DNA from: UBA1141 sp963665155
GTDB lineage: Bacteria; Chloroflexota; Dehalococcoidia; Lucifugimonadales; UBA3495
NCBI GenBank assembly: GCA_963665155.2
Contig: OY761986.2
Coordinates: 2,332,351 to 2,396,350 of the forward strand
Direction of reading: 5' to 3'
Length of the DNA: 64,000 bases
Of this stretch, positions 44,191-52,402 are shown piece by piece. Numbering within the stretch: position 1 is the stretch's first letter; every line of letters begins with the position of its first letter. The notes under the pieces were generated by a model. It was not told the origin of the DNA, searched no databases, and was given only the letters and a program-made list of their open reading frames with translations. Both the position numbers and the translations under genes were made by a program.

Positions 44191-44700
44191 TTAGGCTTGT
44201 TTGGCCTTTTCCTCTTGTTCCTTGCGCATGCTCTCGCGGCGGGTGATCAACCTCACAGCCTCATCGGCGCCCATACGGCCCACAGGCCCAGAGGCGTACA
44301 TCGCGCCCAGCACCACTCCTCCCCGTCCCAGCAGGAACTCCGCTGGCTGAATGTATCCGTCGCGGTCTTCGGACCACCACGCACCTATAGCGTCAGCATT
44401 CTCCTTGGTCGCGTCGTAGGCCATGAGGAAGGTCAGTTTGTTTTTGTCCACCACTTCCGTGGCATGCTCCAGCGAGTCCACGCTAATGGCGTAAATGCTG
44501 GCTTCGAGCCCTGCCAGTTCAGCCTTGGTGGCTTCCCATTCGGCTAACTGCCGATTGCAGTAGGGTCACCAATGGCCTCGGTAGAACAATACCGCTGCGT
44601 AGCGGCTGGTAATATCGTCCGGGATGGTAATGGTCCCGCCGCCGACGGTTTTGAACGTCATTGACGGCATTTTTGCTCCTTGCTGAAGCATTTCGCCCAT
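44191..44700 (-). CDS. Peroxiredoxin-like (AhpC/TSA-type) protein, candidate selenoprotein with UxxC active site
   Basis: Read through one in-frame TGA, this gives 169 residues of a thioredoxin-fold peroxiredoxin-like protein. ATG 44700 has AGGGGG five bases upstream. The active-site region reads VLFYRGHW-TGA-PYCNRQLAEW, whereas relatives have FYRGHWCPYCNRQL. The TGA (44568-44566, codon 45) thus sits exactly at the peroxidatic Cys of a CxxC, with Cys48 kept. The frame is open on both sides and ends at 44191. A hairpin fitting the bacterial SECIS starts 15 bases after the TGA. Selenocysteine is the natural reading. The alternative is a nonsense mutation. No sel genes lie in the window. It probably reduces peroxides in the cytosol. 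Confidence 0.8.
44515..44568 (-). promoter_or_regulatory. Candidate bacterial SECIS hairpin following the TGA
   Basis: After the TGA, CAGTTAGCC (44550-44542) pairs with GGCTGAACTG (44524-44515) with one bulged G. Inside, TGG and CCA pair around the apical loop GAAG (44535-44532). The loop starts with G and lies 30 bases after the TGA, within the spacing expected for bacterial SECIS elements. This was folded by eye only. Confidence 0.5.
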
Positions 44701-44995
44701 GGTTACCCCCTATCTTGAGATTTGTTTCTCTATACCTGAAACTCAGAACTGGATGACTAAAGTTTCGATGCAACCTGGAGTGATTAGGTTTCAAACTCGC
44801 CAACTCTATTCCGGTCATGATACCACTAGCCAACCCGGTATCAAGCACCACGTCCGTACCGCTACAAGTTAAACCTATGGCGGGCATTCTGGCGAATACG
44901 GCAGGGTGAAGGCTCTAATGTTGACGGTAGACTTACCCCAGCGTTAAGCTGCCATAAATTAAGCCGAAACCACTTTTCGTATGTGGAGGCGCAAC

Positions 44996-45715
44996 GTGGA
45001 ACAACTTACCGCCAACGTGTTTATGGAAAACCAAGTTCGAGGCTGTTATTACGGTTTCGTTACTACGTCGGACGGGATCGTGATGATCGACAGCCCACAC
45101 AAACCCAGCGACGCTCTGAAGCTAAAGGCCGAGTTGGAACAGCGCGGCCAGCTTCGCTACATCATAAACACCGAACCCCACGGCGACCATTGGACGGGCA
45201 ACGCTTTTTTCGACGCACCGGTGGTGGCCCACGAGGGAGTCAGGGAAAGAATCCTAAACACGAATATTGAAGAGCATGTGATGCGGGTTGGGGCCTTCGG
45301 ACCGGAGGAACCCAAACTGTTGGAGGGTTACAGGCCCAACGCCCCCATTATTACCTTCAAGAACGGCATGACCCTTCATGTCGGGGATCACACCTTCCAG
45401 ATGACCCATATGCCGGGACACACGCCCTTCCAAGCCGCAGTCTCTATTAAAGAGGAGGGAGTGGTCTTCACCAGCGACAATATCTTCTGCAAGGTTCAGA
45501 CGTGGCTCCACGAGGCCAACCCGGACCTGTGGCTGCTCGCTCTTGAGTCGCTGCGCAAACTGGACGAAGAGATATTCGTACCCGGTCACGGGCCGTTGAC
45601 CGACAAGAGCTACCTGGACGAGCAAGGGTCGTTCATTCTGGAGTGGCGGGATTACGTCAAGAGCGGCATCGACCAAGGAATGACCAGGGACGATGCGGTC
45701 AATAACCTGACCTAG
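44996..45715 (+). CDS. MBL-fold metallo-hydrolase with altered metal motif
   Basis: A protein of about 239 residues of the metallo-beta-lactamase fold. The start is GTG 44996, since GGAGG lies 6 bases upstream; the upstream ATG 44981 overlaps that site. The metal motif HxHxDH reads EPHGDH (in YIINTEPHGDHWTGNAFFD), so the first His is Glu. Downstream ligands are present: MPGHTPFQAAV (His), FTSDNIF (Asp) and VPGHGPLT (His). Members with Glu in the first position exist but are unusual. It probably hydrolyses an ester or lactone; the neighbours do not clarify it. Confidence 0.85.
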   Translation: MEQLTANVFMENQVRGCYYGFVTTSDGIVMIDSPHKPSDALKLKAELEQRGQLRYIINTEPHGDHWTGNAFFDAPVVAHEGVRERILNTNIEEHVMRVGAFGPEEPKLLEGYRPNAPIITFKNGMTLHVGDHTFQMTHMPGHTPFQAAVSIKEEGVVFTSDNIFCKVQTWLHEANPDLWLLALESLRKLDEEIFVPGHGPLTDKSYLDEQGSFILEWRDYVKSGIDQGMTRDDAVNNLT

Positions 45716-46140
45716 ATGACCGATAGGTACCCGATGGACGTAGGACAAGATGGAATGGCCCCCATGGTAATGAGGATGTGCGCCGGTAATCTCTACGATT
45801 ACCTGACCGGCGCTTGGCCAGCGGCCCAGCCGCCGTCGCTGCCTTTGCCATCCCGCAAGTAAAGGTATTTTGTTGGGAATCTTCCCGGCACAATGGTACC
45901 CAATACCATACTTATTTAACTATGGCGAATTCGAGTCGGACCTTATACCTAGCAATAAGGGAAGACAGTTTTTTCTCCCCATTACGAAAGGGGGAGATTA
46001 AGAGGGGGTGGCCTCTCGAGCATCAACCATGACCCCGCACATTTGAGGCACGGTTGGATATCTGTTAGACTGGCCCCAAATTCCCCAGGGATCGTGGGAA
46101 TCTACTCGAATGGTCCACTATTTCACTATGAGGAGCAGCC
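45716..46140. other. Non-coding stretch with hairpins
   Basis: About 425 bases without a gene. A GC-rich hairpin lies at 45780-45813 (GCGCCGGTAAT with ATTACC-TGA-CCGGCGC), 65 bases after the MBL gene. A second palindrome, CTCCCC with GGGGGAG at 45975-45996, is a common dispersed repeat type (CTCCCC...AAAGGGGGAG). Otherwise nothing is seen. Confidence 0.45.
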
Positions 46141-46770
46141 ATGATTTACGAAATGCGTACATACACTCTGAAGCCCGGAACGGTGTCCGAGTTTGAAGAC
46201 CGCTTCGAAAAGAGACACCCATACCGCGAAAAGTATTCCAAGTTGGGGGGCTTCTGGCATACCGAGTTTGGCCCTTTGAACCAGGTGATCCATATCTGGA
46301 TGTACGAAGACTTGAACCAGCGCCTGGAGGCCAGGGAAGCCGCCAACCAGGATTCGGACCTGCAAGGCCTGCAAAGTGGCCGGGAGTTTGTGGTCGCGCA
46401 AGATTCGGATATTTTCAATCCGGCTCCATTTATGAGACCCATGGGCGGCGACCAAGCGTTGGGCGATATTTACGAGATGCGGATTTACACGTATCAGCCC
46501 GGTACGATTCCCAAGGTGATCGAAAGCTGGACGAATGCTATTCCCCATAGAGAAAAGTACTCTCCGTTGGCCGCCGGAATGTTCACCGAACTGGGTGGCT
46601 TGAACCGCTGGGTTCACATCTGGCCCTACAAAGACGTGAACGATCGGAACCGGGTTCGCGCCGAGGCCTCCAAGGACGCCCATTGGCCGCCGACTCCGTC
46701 CACTCGAGAGTTCTTGACCAGTCAGGAGAACAAACTACTGGTGCCCGCTTCGTTCTCTCCAATGCACTAA
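46141..46770 (+). CDS. NIPSNAP family protein with two repeats
   Basis: A 209-residue protein made of two tandem ferredoxin-like NIPSNAP domains: MIYEMRTYTLKPGTVSEFED and DIYEMRIYTYQPGTIPKVIE, each ending in an IHIWMYED/VHIWPYKD strand. AGGAG lies 5-6 bases before the ATG. NIPSNAP proteins are dimeric alpha-beta barrels whose role is not settled; in bacteria they often lie beside monooxygenase genes, as here with the LLM gene 140 bases downstream. Confidence 0.87.
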   Translation: MIYEMRTYTLKPGTVSEFEDRFEKRHPYREKYSKLGGFWHTEFGPLNQVIHIWMYEDLNQRLEAREAANQDSDLQGLQSGREFVVAQDSDIFNPAPFMRPMGGDQALGDIYEMRIYTYQPGTIPKVIESWTNAIPHREKYSPLAAGMFTELGGLNRWVHIWPYKDVNDRNRVRAEASKDAHWPPTPSTREFLTSQENKLLVPASFSPMH

Positions 46771-46910
46771 GGAACCTATTCCGGAACCCCGTCGGGAAAC
46801 CCAATTCAGTTGTGAATAATGCCGACCTCCTTCTGCGCTGAACGATCCGCGCCGAACGGTCCGCACTGAACAGAAGGAAGGGATGCCAAAAGCCGAGTAA
46901 GGAGAAACCT

Positions 46911-48095
46911 ATGGTTGAACAATTGGCCAGACCCAAGGATAAAGTAGAGGTTTATTGGTTTTCCGAACAACCCAACGGTTACGTTAACGATGAGCTTTTA
47001 GACCAGTACGATTCCGGGCGACTGGGTTTCCCAAACAGCCATTTCAATCCGGAAAAGGCTCATGACCTGTACAACGAGTATCACGAACAATACGTTTTGG
47101 CCGATGAGGTGGGCTTCGACGGCATCATGACCAACGAGCATCACTCGGCTTATTGGTGCATGAAGCCAGCAGTAAACCTGGACGCGGCGGTAATTTCAAA
47201 ATTGACCAAGAATGTCAAAATAGCCATCTTGGGCAATGTAATAGCCGTCAACGACCCGGTCAGAATGGCCGAAGAAATCGCCATGCTGGATTGCTATTCC
47301 GGTGGCAGAATTATCTCGGGATTTGTGCGCGGAGGCGCCACGGAAACACTACAGGCAGGCATCGACCCCACGGAGAACCGATCCAGGTTTGAAGAGGCCC
47401 ACGACCTGATCATCAAATGCTGGACCGAGCCGGGACCCTTCCGCTATGAAGGCAATCATTATCACTACCGGGCGGTCAACCCTTGGGTGCTACCTATGCA
47501 GAAGCCTCACCCCGATATCTGGTTTCCCGGCACGGGCAGTCCCGAGAGCGTCGTTTGGGCCGCTAAACACGGCCATCCTTACATGAATCTGGGCGCGGTG
47601 TTGGACCTGACCCTTTGGCTGAAGCAGATTTATATAGACACGGCCCACGAAGTTGGCTACCAGCCGGGTCCGGAGCACTTTGGCTATCTTCTGAAAGCGA
47701 TTGTGGCCGATACCGATGAGAAAGCAATCGAGTTGGGCAAAGAGTTCCTATGGACCGACGCCAACCGCATGAAAGGGCCTCGGGAGCACGTAGACCCACC
47801 CGGATACCAGTCTCGGGAAGCCTTAAAGGTGAAGTTACAGCGGCCCAACAGCAACTTCGGCATGAAGAGGATGTCCTACGATGAACAGCGGAACATCAAC
47901 ATCATCATTGTGGGGAGTCCGGAGACCGTAACCAAGAAGCTGGCCGCAACCATAGAGCAACTCAACCCCGGATACTTGCACATCTACGGCAACGAAGGCG
48001 CCATGCGTCACAAGGACGTGATGCGCTCCATCGAACTGATGGGCAAAGAAGTGATACCTGCGTTGCACGAGATTCAACTGCAACCCTACGAATAG
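46911..48095 (+). CDS. LLM class flavin-dependent monooxygenase
   Basis: A 394-residue luciferase-like monooxygenase with the TIM-barrel pattern of the family: VEVYWFSEQPNGYVND at the start, VGFDGIMTNEHHSAYWCMKP, VAVNDPVRMAEEIAMLDCYS and GRIISGFVRGGATETLQ. It uses FMNH2 supplied by a reductase, O2 and an organic substrate. GGAG lies 6-7 bases before the ATG. It shares the same pattern as the gene at 48346-49578, which is read convergently; SAR202-type genomes are known for many such paralogues. The substrate is unknown. Confidence 0.88.
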   Translation: MVEQLARPKDKVEVYWFSEQPNGYVNDELLDQYDSGRLGFPNSHFNPEKAHDLYNEYHEQYVLADEVGFDGIMTNEHHSAYWCMKPAVNLDAAVISKLTKNVKIAILGNVIAVNDPVRMAEEIAMLDCYSGGRIISGFVRGGATETLQAGIDPTENRSRFEEAHDLIIKCWTEPGPFRYEGNHYHYRAVNPWVLPMQKPHPDIWFPGTGSPESVVWAAKHGHPYMNLGAVLDLTLWLKQIYIDTAHEVGYQPGPEHFGYLLKAIVADTDEKAIELGKEFLWTDANRMKGPREHVDPPGYQSREALKVKLQRPNSNFGMKRMSYDEQRNINIIIVGSPETVTKKLAATIEQLNPGYLHIYGNEGAMRHKDVMRSIELMGKEVIPALHEIQLQPYE

Positions 48096-48273
48096 GCTTG
48101 GCGGCTGATCGTGCGGGGAGCGGATTGTGTCAGCCTGTGCGTCTGCATCTTCTAGGCCAACTCTTCGACAGAAGGACTAATCTCTTTGTGTTGAGGGAGC
48201 GTAGGACAAGGGGAGTTGGCCGGAGGGTCAACCGAGGCACACATGGTGCCGGGCTAATTGGCTGAATTAAATT

Positions 48274-48321
48274 GCCGGGATTAAGGCCACTGACTATAGT
48301 CAGCACTTAATCCCGGCTTTT
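48274..48321. terminator. Terminator between convergent LLM genes
   Basis: GCCGGGATTAAG pairs with CTTAATCCCGGC and inner CTGACTATAGTCAG adds pairing; TTTT follows on the plus strand. It serves the plus-strand gene and perhaps the minus-strand one. Confidence 0.8.
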
Positions 48322-48345
48322 GATATCCGAACTTTGAGAACTTGG

Positions 48346-49578
48346 CTAGGCTGTGGCTGCCGCCGCTTTCCCTCTTTCCCGGTCAGCCTGGTACTCTTTG
48401 ACGGCCGGAATCACTTCCTGGGCCATCAAGTCAATGCTCCGCATCGCCACCTCGTGGGACATGTTGCCCTCCCGGCCCCATAACACCAGATAGCCAGGGT
48501 CGATCAAGTCGATGGCGTGCTTCAGCTTTTTGATCACGGTTTCGGGGCTGCCCGTAACCACTTGGTAGGAGGCGTGGGCTTCCGCATAGTTGGCGGCGGT
48601 GCCACCGGGAGTAATCTCCCTTTGGGCTGCTGCATCGTCTTGCTGCTTTTGTACTACGTCCCTCTGTTGCTGACGGCTACCGCTGGTGGCTTGGCGGGAC
48701 ATGTAGCCCGGCGGGGCCTGCCAGTGGGGCGGAGTCACCCCGAATGACGTGCCCAATTGCCAGAAGAAGTTCTTGCCTTCCTCATAAGCCCTTTCGTCGG
48801 TATCGGCTACGTTGACACGGATGGCGTAGCCGCGGTTTTCGGAGGTGGGTGTCCAACCGTCGGCTTTGGCGGTTTTCTCATAAAGGTCGTAAATTTCCGC
48901 TAGAAGGGTCAAGGGCGGAGCTAGGGCCACGTATGGGTACTTGTGCTTCGCTGCCCAGATGACCGATTCCGGGCTGGCCACTCCGGGAATCCAGATGGGT
49001 GGATGGGGCTTCTGCAACGGCATCACCCACGGATTTACTATCCGGTATTGATAATGCTTGCCCTCGAAGCGGAAGGGCCCGGGAGTGGTCCATGCTTTTA
49101 TGATCACATCATGAGCCTCGTCGAATCGCTCGCGGTTGTATATTGGGTTGGTGTTGGTGGCCATGCTTTCCTGGCCGATGCCGCGGACGAAGCCGCAGAC
49201 CACCCGGCCACCGGAAAGAATGTCGATCATAGCGATTTCTTCGGCGATTCGCAGCGGGTTTTCGTGGATTGGCAGCACGTTACCCAAGAAAACGATCTTA
49301 CCCTTCTTGGTGGTGCGGGCCAACACCGAGCCGATGACGTTGACCGAGGGCATCATGCACAACGGGTTGTTGTGATGCTCATTGATCATCACGCCGTCAA
49401 ACCCGACCTCGGTGCAGTACTGGAGCTCTTCAAAGTACATACTGTAGAGTTCCTGGGCTTTCTCGGGATTGAAGTGCTCGTTGGGGAACATCAGGTTGTT
49501 ATAGCCAGCCTTCCTGGCTTCTTCTTGAGGATAGGCCGTGTACCCCATCTCCGTGAAGAAATAGACTTCTTTGACCAA
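48346..49578 (-). CDS. LLM class flavin-dependent monooxygenase
   Basis: A 410-residue luciferase-like monooxygenase. The same key segments as at 46911-48095 are present (VGFDGVMINEHHNNPLCMMP, GGRVVCGFVRGIGQESM) but it has an extra Gln-rich stretch near residue 300 (SGSRQQQRDVVQKQQDDAAA). The start is TTG 49578 with AGGAGG seven bases upstream. The pair has arisen by divergence of one ancestor, by sequence pattern. Confidence 0.88.
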   Translation of the reverse strand: MVKEVYFFTEMGYTAYPQEEARKAGYNNLMFPNEHFNPEKAQELYSMYFEELQYCTEVGFDGVMINEHHNNPLCMMPSVNVIGSVLARTTKKGKIVFLGNVLPIHENPLRIAEEIAMIDILSGGRVVCGFVRGIGQESMATNTNPIYNRERFDEAHDVIIKAWTTPGPFRFEGKHYQYRIVNPWVMPLQKPHPPIWIPGVASPESVIWAAKHKYPYVALAPPLTLLAEIYDLYEKTAKADGWTPTSENRGYAIRVNVADTDERAYEEGKNFFWQLGTSFGVTPPHWQAPPGYMSRQATSGSRQQQRDVVQKQQDDAAAQREITPGGTAANYAEAHASYQVVTGSPETVIKKLKHAIDLIDPGYLVLWGREGNMSHEVAMRSIDLMAQEVIPAVKEYQADRERGKAAAATA

Positions 49579-49776
49579 CGCAGAGCCTCCTAGTTTCCGG
49601 GTTAAGCGTCATCCCATACTTGGGCTATGGAAAGGTCTGTTGCCGCTGGCAGCGAGTATGAACCGCTCCCTTACGTTAGTCAATCTCCTTTTTATAGACG
49701 AAAACACACACCAAACTTGGCAACCAACGGTCTTTGCTGTCCATCCTTGATCTAATTTTCGAGTGCCTAGCTAGGC

Positions 49777-49805
49777 TTGACAGCCGGATTCGTCCTCTCC
49801 ACAAT
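49777..49805 (+). promoter_or_regulatory. Possible promoter (TTGACA-N17-CACAAT)
   Basis: TTGACA lies at 49777-49782 and CACAAT (4 of 6 to consensus) 17 bases after, about 100 bases before the enoyl-CoA hydratase start. The rest of the 49579-49903 gap shows nothing else. Confidence 0.45.
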
Positions 49806-49903
49806 CATGGGACGATTGGGCCCAGCATTGTCCCCATACCGCCAACAGCGTTCTTAGAAGTGAGTCTGAGCAAGTCAACCAGCAAGTCAACGAGGTGACC
49901 CGG

Positions 49904-50702
49904 ATGGAGTTTGAGACTATCCTGCTGGACAAGGACAGTCACATTGCCCGCCTGACCTTGAACCGGCCGGAACGGCTCAACGCCTTGAACGAGCAAATGT
50001 TCATGCAGTTGAACCAAGCGTTGGAAGAGGTGGCCGGAGACCCGGAAGTGCGGGTTTTGGTGCTGACCGGGGCGGGACGGGCTTTCTGCGCTTCCGCCGA
50101 CATAAAGGACGAACGCCATGGAGGCGACCGATTGTTGGGCCACCAAGATCCCTACCAGACGTGGCAATTCATCCGCAGGGGTCCCCAAGGAGTCACGTCC
50201 AAGCTTCATAACATCGAAAAACCAACCATCGCCATGGTAAACGGACTGGCCATCGGAGATGGGTTTGACTGGGTTTTGGCGTGCGACATTCGCATTGGCT
50301 GCGAGCATTCCCGGTTCATGAACGCCTTTCTGCAAATGGGCCTGGTCTCCAACACCGGTGCGACTTGGCTGTATAACCGGGCCATGGGCATAAATAAAGC
50401 GTTGGAACTGCTGTATACCAGCGACTGGCTTGAGGCTGAAGAAGCCGACCGCTTGGGGGTTCTAAACAAGCTGGTGCTTTCGGAAAAACTGGAAGAAGAG
50501 ACCATGGCTATGGCGAGGCGAATAGCCGAAAAACCGCCTATCCCAAATAGGTTGGTCAAAGGAACGGGGCCTCACCCAGACCCTGGATGACCACTTGGAG
50601 GAAGCGGCACAAGTGGAGGTGTTGACCCTCACCAGCCAAGACCACCGGGAGGCGCTAAGCGCCTTTCTGGAAAAGCGTAAGCCCGAGTTTACCGGTAATT
50701 AG
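49904..50702 (+). pseudogene. Enoyl-CoA hydratase/isomerase family, frameshifted near the end
   Basis: Residues to about 222 form a crotonase fold: ARLTLNRPERLNALNEQMFM, LVLTGAGRAFCASADIKDER and VNGLAIGDGFDWVLACDIRI. An extra G in the run GGGG at 50566-50569 shifts the frame so that the protein ends at PHPDPG. Removing one G restores GLTQTLDDHLEEAAQVEVLT to a stop at 50702, the usual C terminus. It is either a damaged gene or a homopolymer error. ATG 49904 is chosen because GAGGTGA lies 5 bases upstream. The oxyanion region is GDGFD rather than GGG, so activity may differ. Confidence 0.75.
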
Positions 50703-50782
50703 CTAGCTATATCCACAGAGAAAGGGAGCGCACCGGGGAAAATAAATTTGTGCTCTGTTAATCGAATCGACGGGGAGTATCC

Positions 50783-51289
50783 ATGTCCGGTCAAGAATCA
50801 AAAGATTCCGCACCAAGCGACTTGCTCGCCAAGCTAAAGGCCACCGTTGGCCGCGAAATTGTTTTCCAGGCGCCCGACGAAATGGGCCGCCCCGCTTTTC
50901 GTCAGTACGCCCTAGCCATCGGGGACTTCAATCCGATGTACAGTGACCGGGATTTCGCCCGGAGCCACGGCTTACGAGAGGTCATGGCGCCGCCTACGTT
51001 AATCTGCGATACCTGGCAATATATCGACAGCGACATGGACGAGCGGGGAGATCTGATTGGCCGGGGTGAGACCCGTGACCTGCAGGGATTGAGAGCGGGC
51101 AACGATTATGAGTTCTTTCAACCGATACACCCCGACGATGTGATCACCGCCCGGTGGAAAGTTAAAAACGTCTACGAAAAGACGGGACGTTCCGGCCACC
51201 TGGCCTTCCAGGAAATCGAGGTTTCTTTCTACAACCAGCGTAACGAGTTGTTGGCGAAAAATACCGAGACAATGTTTTATCGGCTGTAG
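50783..51289 (+). CDS. MaoC-like (FAS1-like) dehydratase, N-terminal-type hot-dog protein
   Basis: A 168-residue hot-dog-fold protein of the MaoC_dehydrat_N type: VGREIVFQAPDEMGRPAFRQ, AIGDFNPMYSDRDFARSHG, GLRAGNDYEFFQPIHPDDVI. The catalytic Asp-His pair of true hydratases is seen as the Asp of AIGDFNP, whereas the usual His is absent. The gene is followed by the other MaoC half at 51656-52114, and the two often form a heterodimer that hydrates enoyl-CoA or acts in acyl-CoA degradation with the hydratase upstream. Confidence 0.82.
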   Translation: MSGQESKDSAPSDLLAKLKATVGREIVFQAPDEMGRPAFRQYALAIGDFNPMYSDRDFARSHGLREVMAPPTLICDTWQYIDSDMDERGDLIGRGETRDLQGLRAGNDYEFFQPIHPDDVITARWKVKNVYEKTGRSGHLAFQEIEVSFYNQRNELLAKNTETMFYRL

Positions 51290-51319
51290 CTATTTAATGG
51301 CGGGATTGCCTTAACAGAT

Positions 51320-51600
51320 GGTTCGACAGGCTCACCACGAGCGGGAGATTATCCGTAAATATCGGGCCTAGGACCGATCATAGGATAAAAACTAAGTTTA
51401 CCATCCGCTCATCCTGAGCATGTCGAAAGGTGCTACGGCGTAGAGAGGGTTCGACCGGCTCACCACGGACGGGGGATTATTCGTAAATATCGGGCCTAGG
51501 ACCGATCATAGCGTAAAAACCAAATTTACCATCCGCTCACCCTGAGCTTGTCGAAGGGTGCTGTGGTGTAGAGATGGTTCAACCGGCTCACCACGAACGG
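51320..51600. repeat. 128-bp tandem repeat with REP-like arms
   Basis: GGTTCGAC-type sequence starts at 51320, 51448 and 51576, so two full 128-base units and part of a third. Each unit contains the TATCGGGCCTAGGACCGATC palindromic stretch and CATCCTGAGC, the arm also seen in the 83-bp repeat. Confidence 0.85.
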
Positions 51601-51655
51601 TTGTAGACCCCAAGATCGTTAGACCTGGTCCAATCAAAAACAAGGAGTCCACTCC

Positions 51656-52114
51656 ATGCAAGCGGTAGCCCGCTACTTCGAGGACGTCCGGATCGGCGAG
51701 GAGTTGCCCGTCCTTCAAAAGCACATCAACCTGGCAAGGATGATGGCTTACGGGGCGGCCACCTGGGATTTCATCCGAATTCACTACGACGCCGACTACG
51801 TTCGCCAGCAAGGATTCGACGCACCCTTTGTCGATGGGCAGATGCTGGGCGGTTATTTGGCCCAGCACGTTCAGGACTGGGCCGGACCCGACGCTTTCCT
51901 GCGGAAGCTGGGCTTTCGCAACCGGGTCATGGTCTATCCCGGCGATGTGTTGACCTTCCACGGTGTGGTTACCGGCACTCAAATCGACGGCAATGAAGCC
52001 TTGGTGGAGTGCGACTTGTGGGTGGAAAACCAGAAGGGTGACCGGGTCGTCCACCCGGCCAGCGCCGTGGTCCGTTTTCCTCGGAGAGCGGACGGGCAAG
52101 GAACGCCTAGGTGA
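51656..52114 (+). CDS. MaoC-like dehydratase, C-terminal-type hot-dog protein
   Basis: A 152-residue hot-dog protein: VARYFEDVRIGEELPVLQKH, MMAYGAATWDFIRIHYDADY, and GDVLTFHGVVTGTQIDGNEA. The DFIRIHYD segment holds the Asp-x4-His motif of R-hydratases. It pairs naturally with the preceding half and with the enoyl-CoA hydratase and CoA-transferase genes, which together suggest a beta-oxidation-like module for a carboxylic acid. AAGGAG lies about 9 bases before the ATG. Confidence 0.85.
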   Translation: MQAVARYFEDVRIGEELPVLQKHINLARMMAYGAATWDFIRIHYDADYVRQQGFDAPFVDGQMLGGYLAQHVQDWAGPDAFLRKLGFRNRVMVYPGDVLTFHGVVTGTQIDGNEALVECDLWVENQKGDRVVHPASAVVRFPRRADGQGTPR

Positions 52115-52170
52115 ACCACCGCATAGAGTTTCTGCCAGGGCACCAGGCACCTCTACGGCGAGGCATTTAA

Positions 52171-52402
52171 GTGTTTCGCCCTTCGGCGCTGTCGGATCTG
52201 AAGGTCCTAGAGTATGGGGACATGGTCCCCGGGGCCTACTGTGCACGTTTACTGCCCGATGCCGGAGCCGATGTGGTGAAGGTGGAGCCTCCCACCGGCG
52301 ACTCTGCCCGGCACACGGGACCGTTTCCCGGAAACGTGGAGGACGCAGATTGGAGCGGTCTTTACCTCTATCTAAATGCCAATAAACGGAGCATTACCCT
52401 AG
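52171..52402 (+). pseudogene. CaiB/BaiF CoA-transferase, N-terminal fragment cut by IS701-type element
   Basis: From GTG 52171 about 77 codons match the N terminus of class III CoA-transferases: SDLKVLEYGDMVPGAYCARL, ADVVKVEPPTGDSARHTGP and LNANKRSITL. The frame runs into the left end of the transposon at 52403. The rest of the gene is not found on the other side of the mobile elements, so it was lost or moved. Confidence 0.85.
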
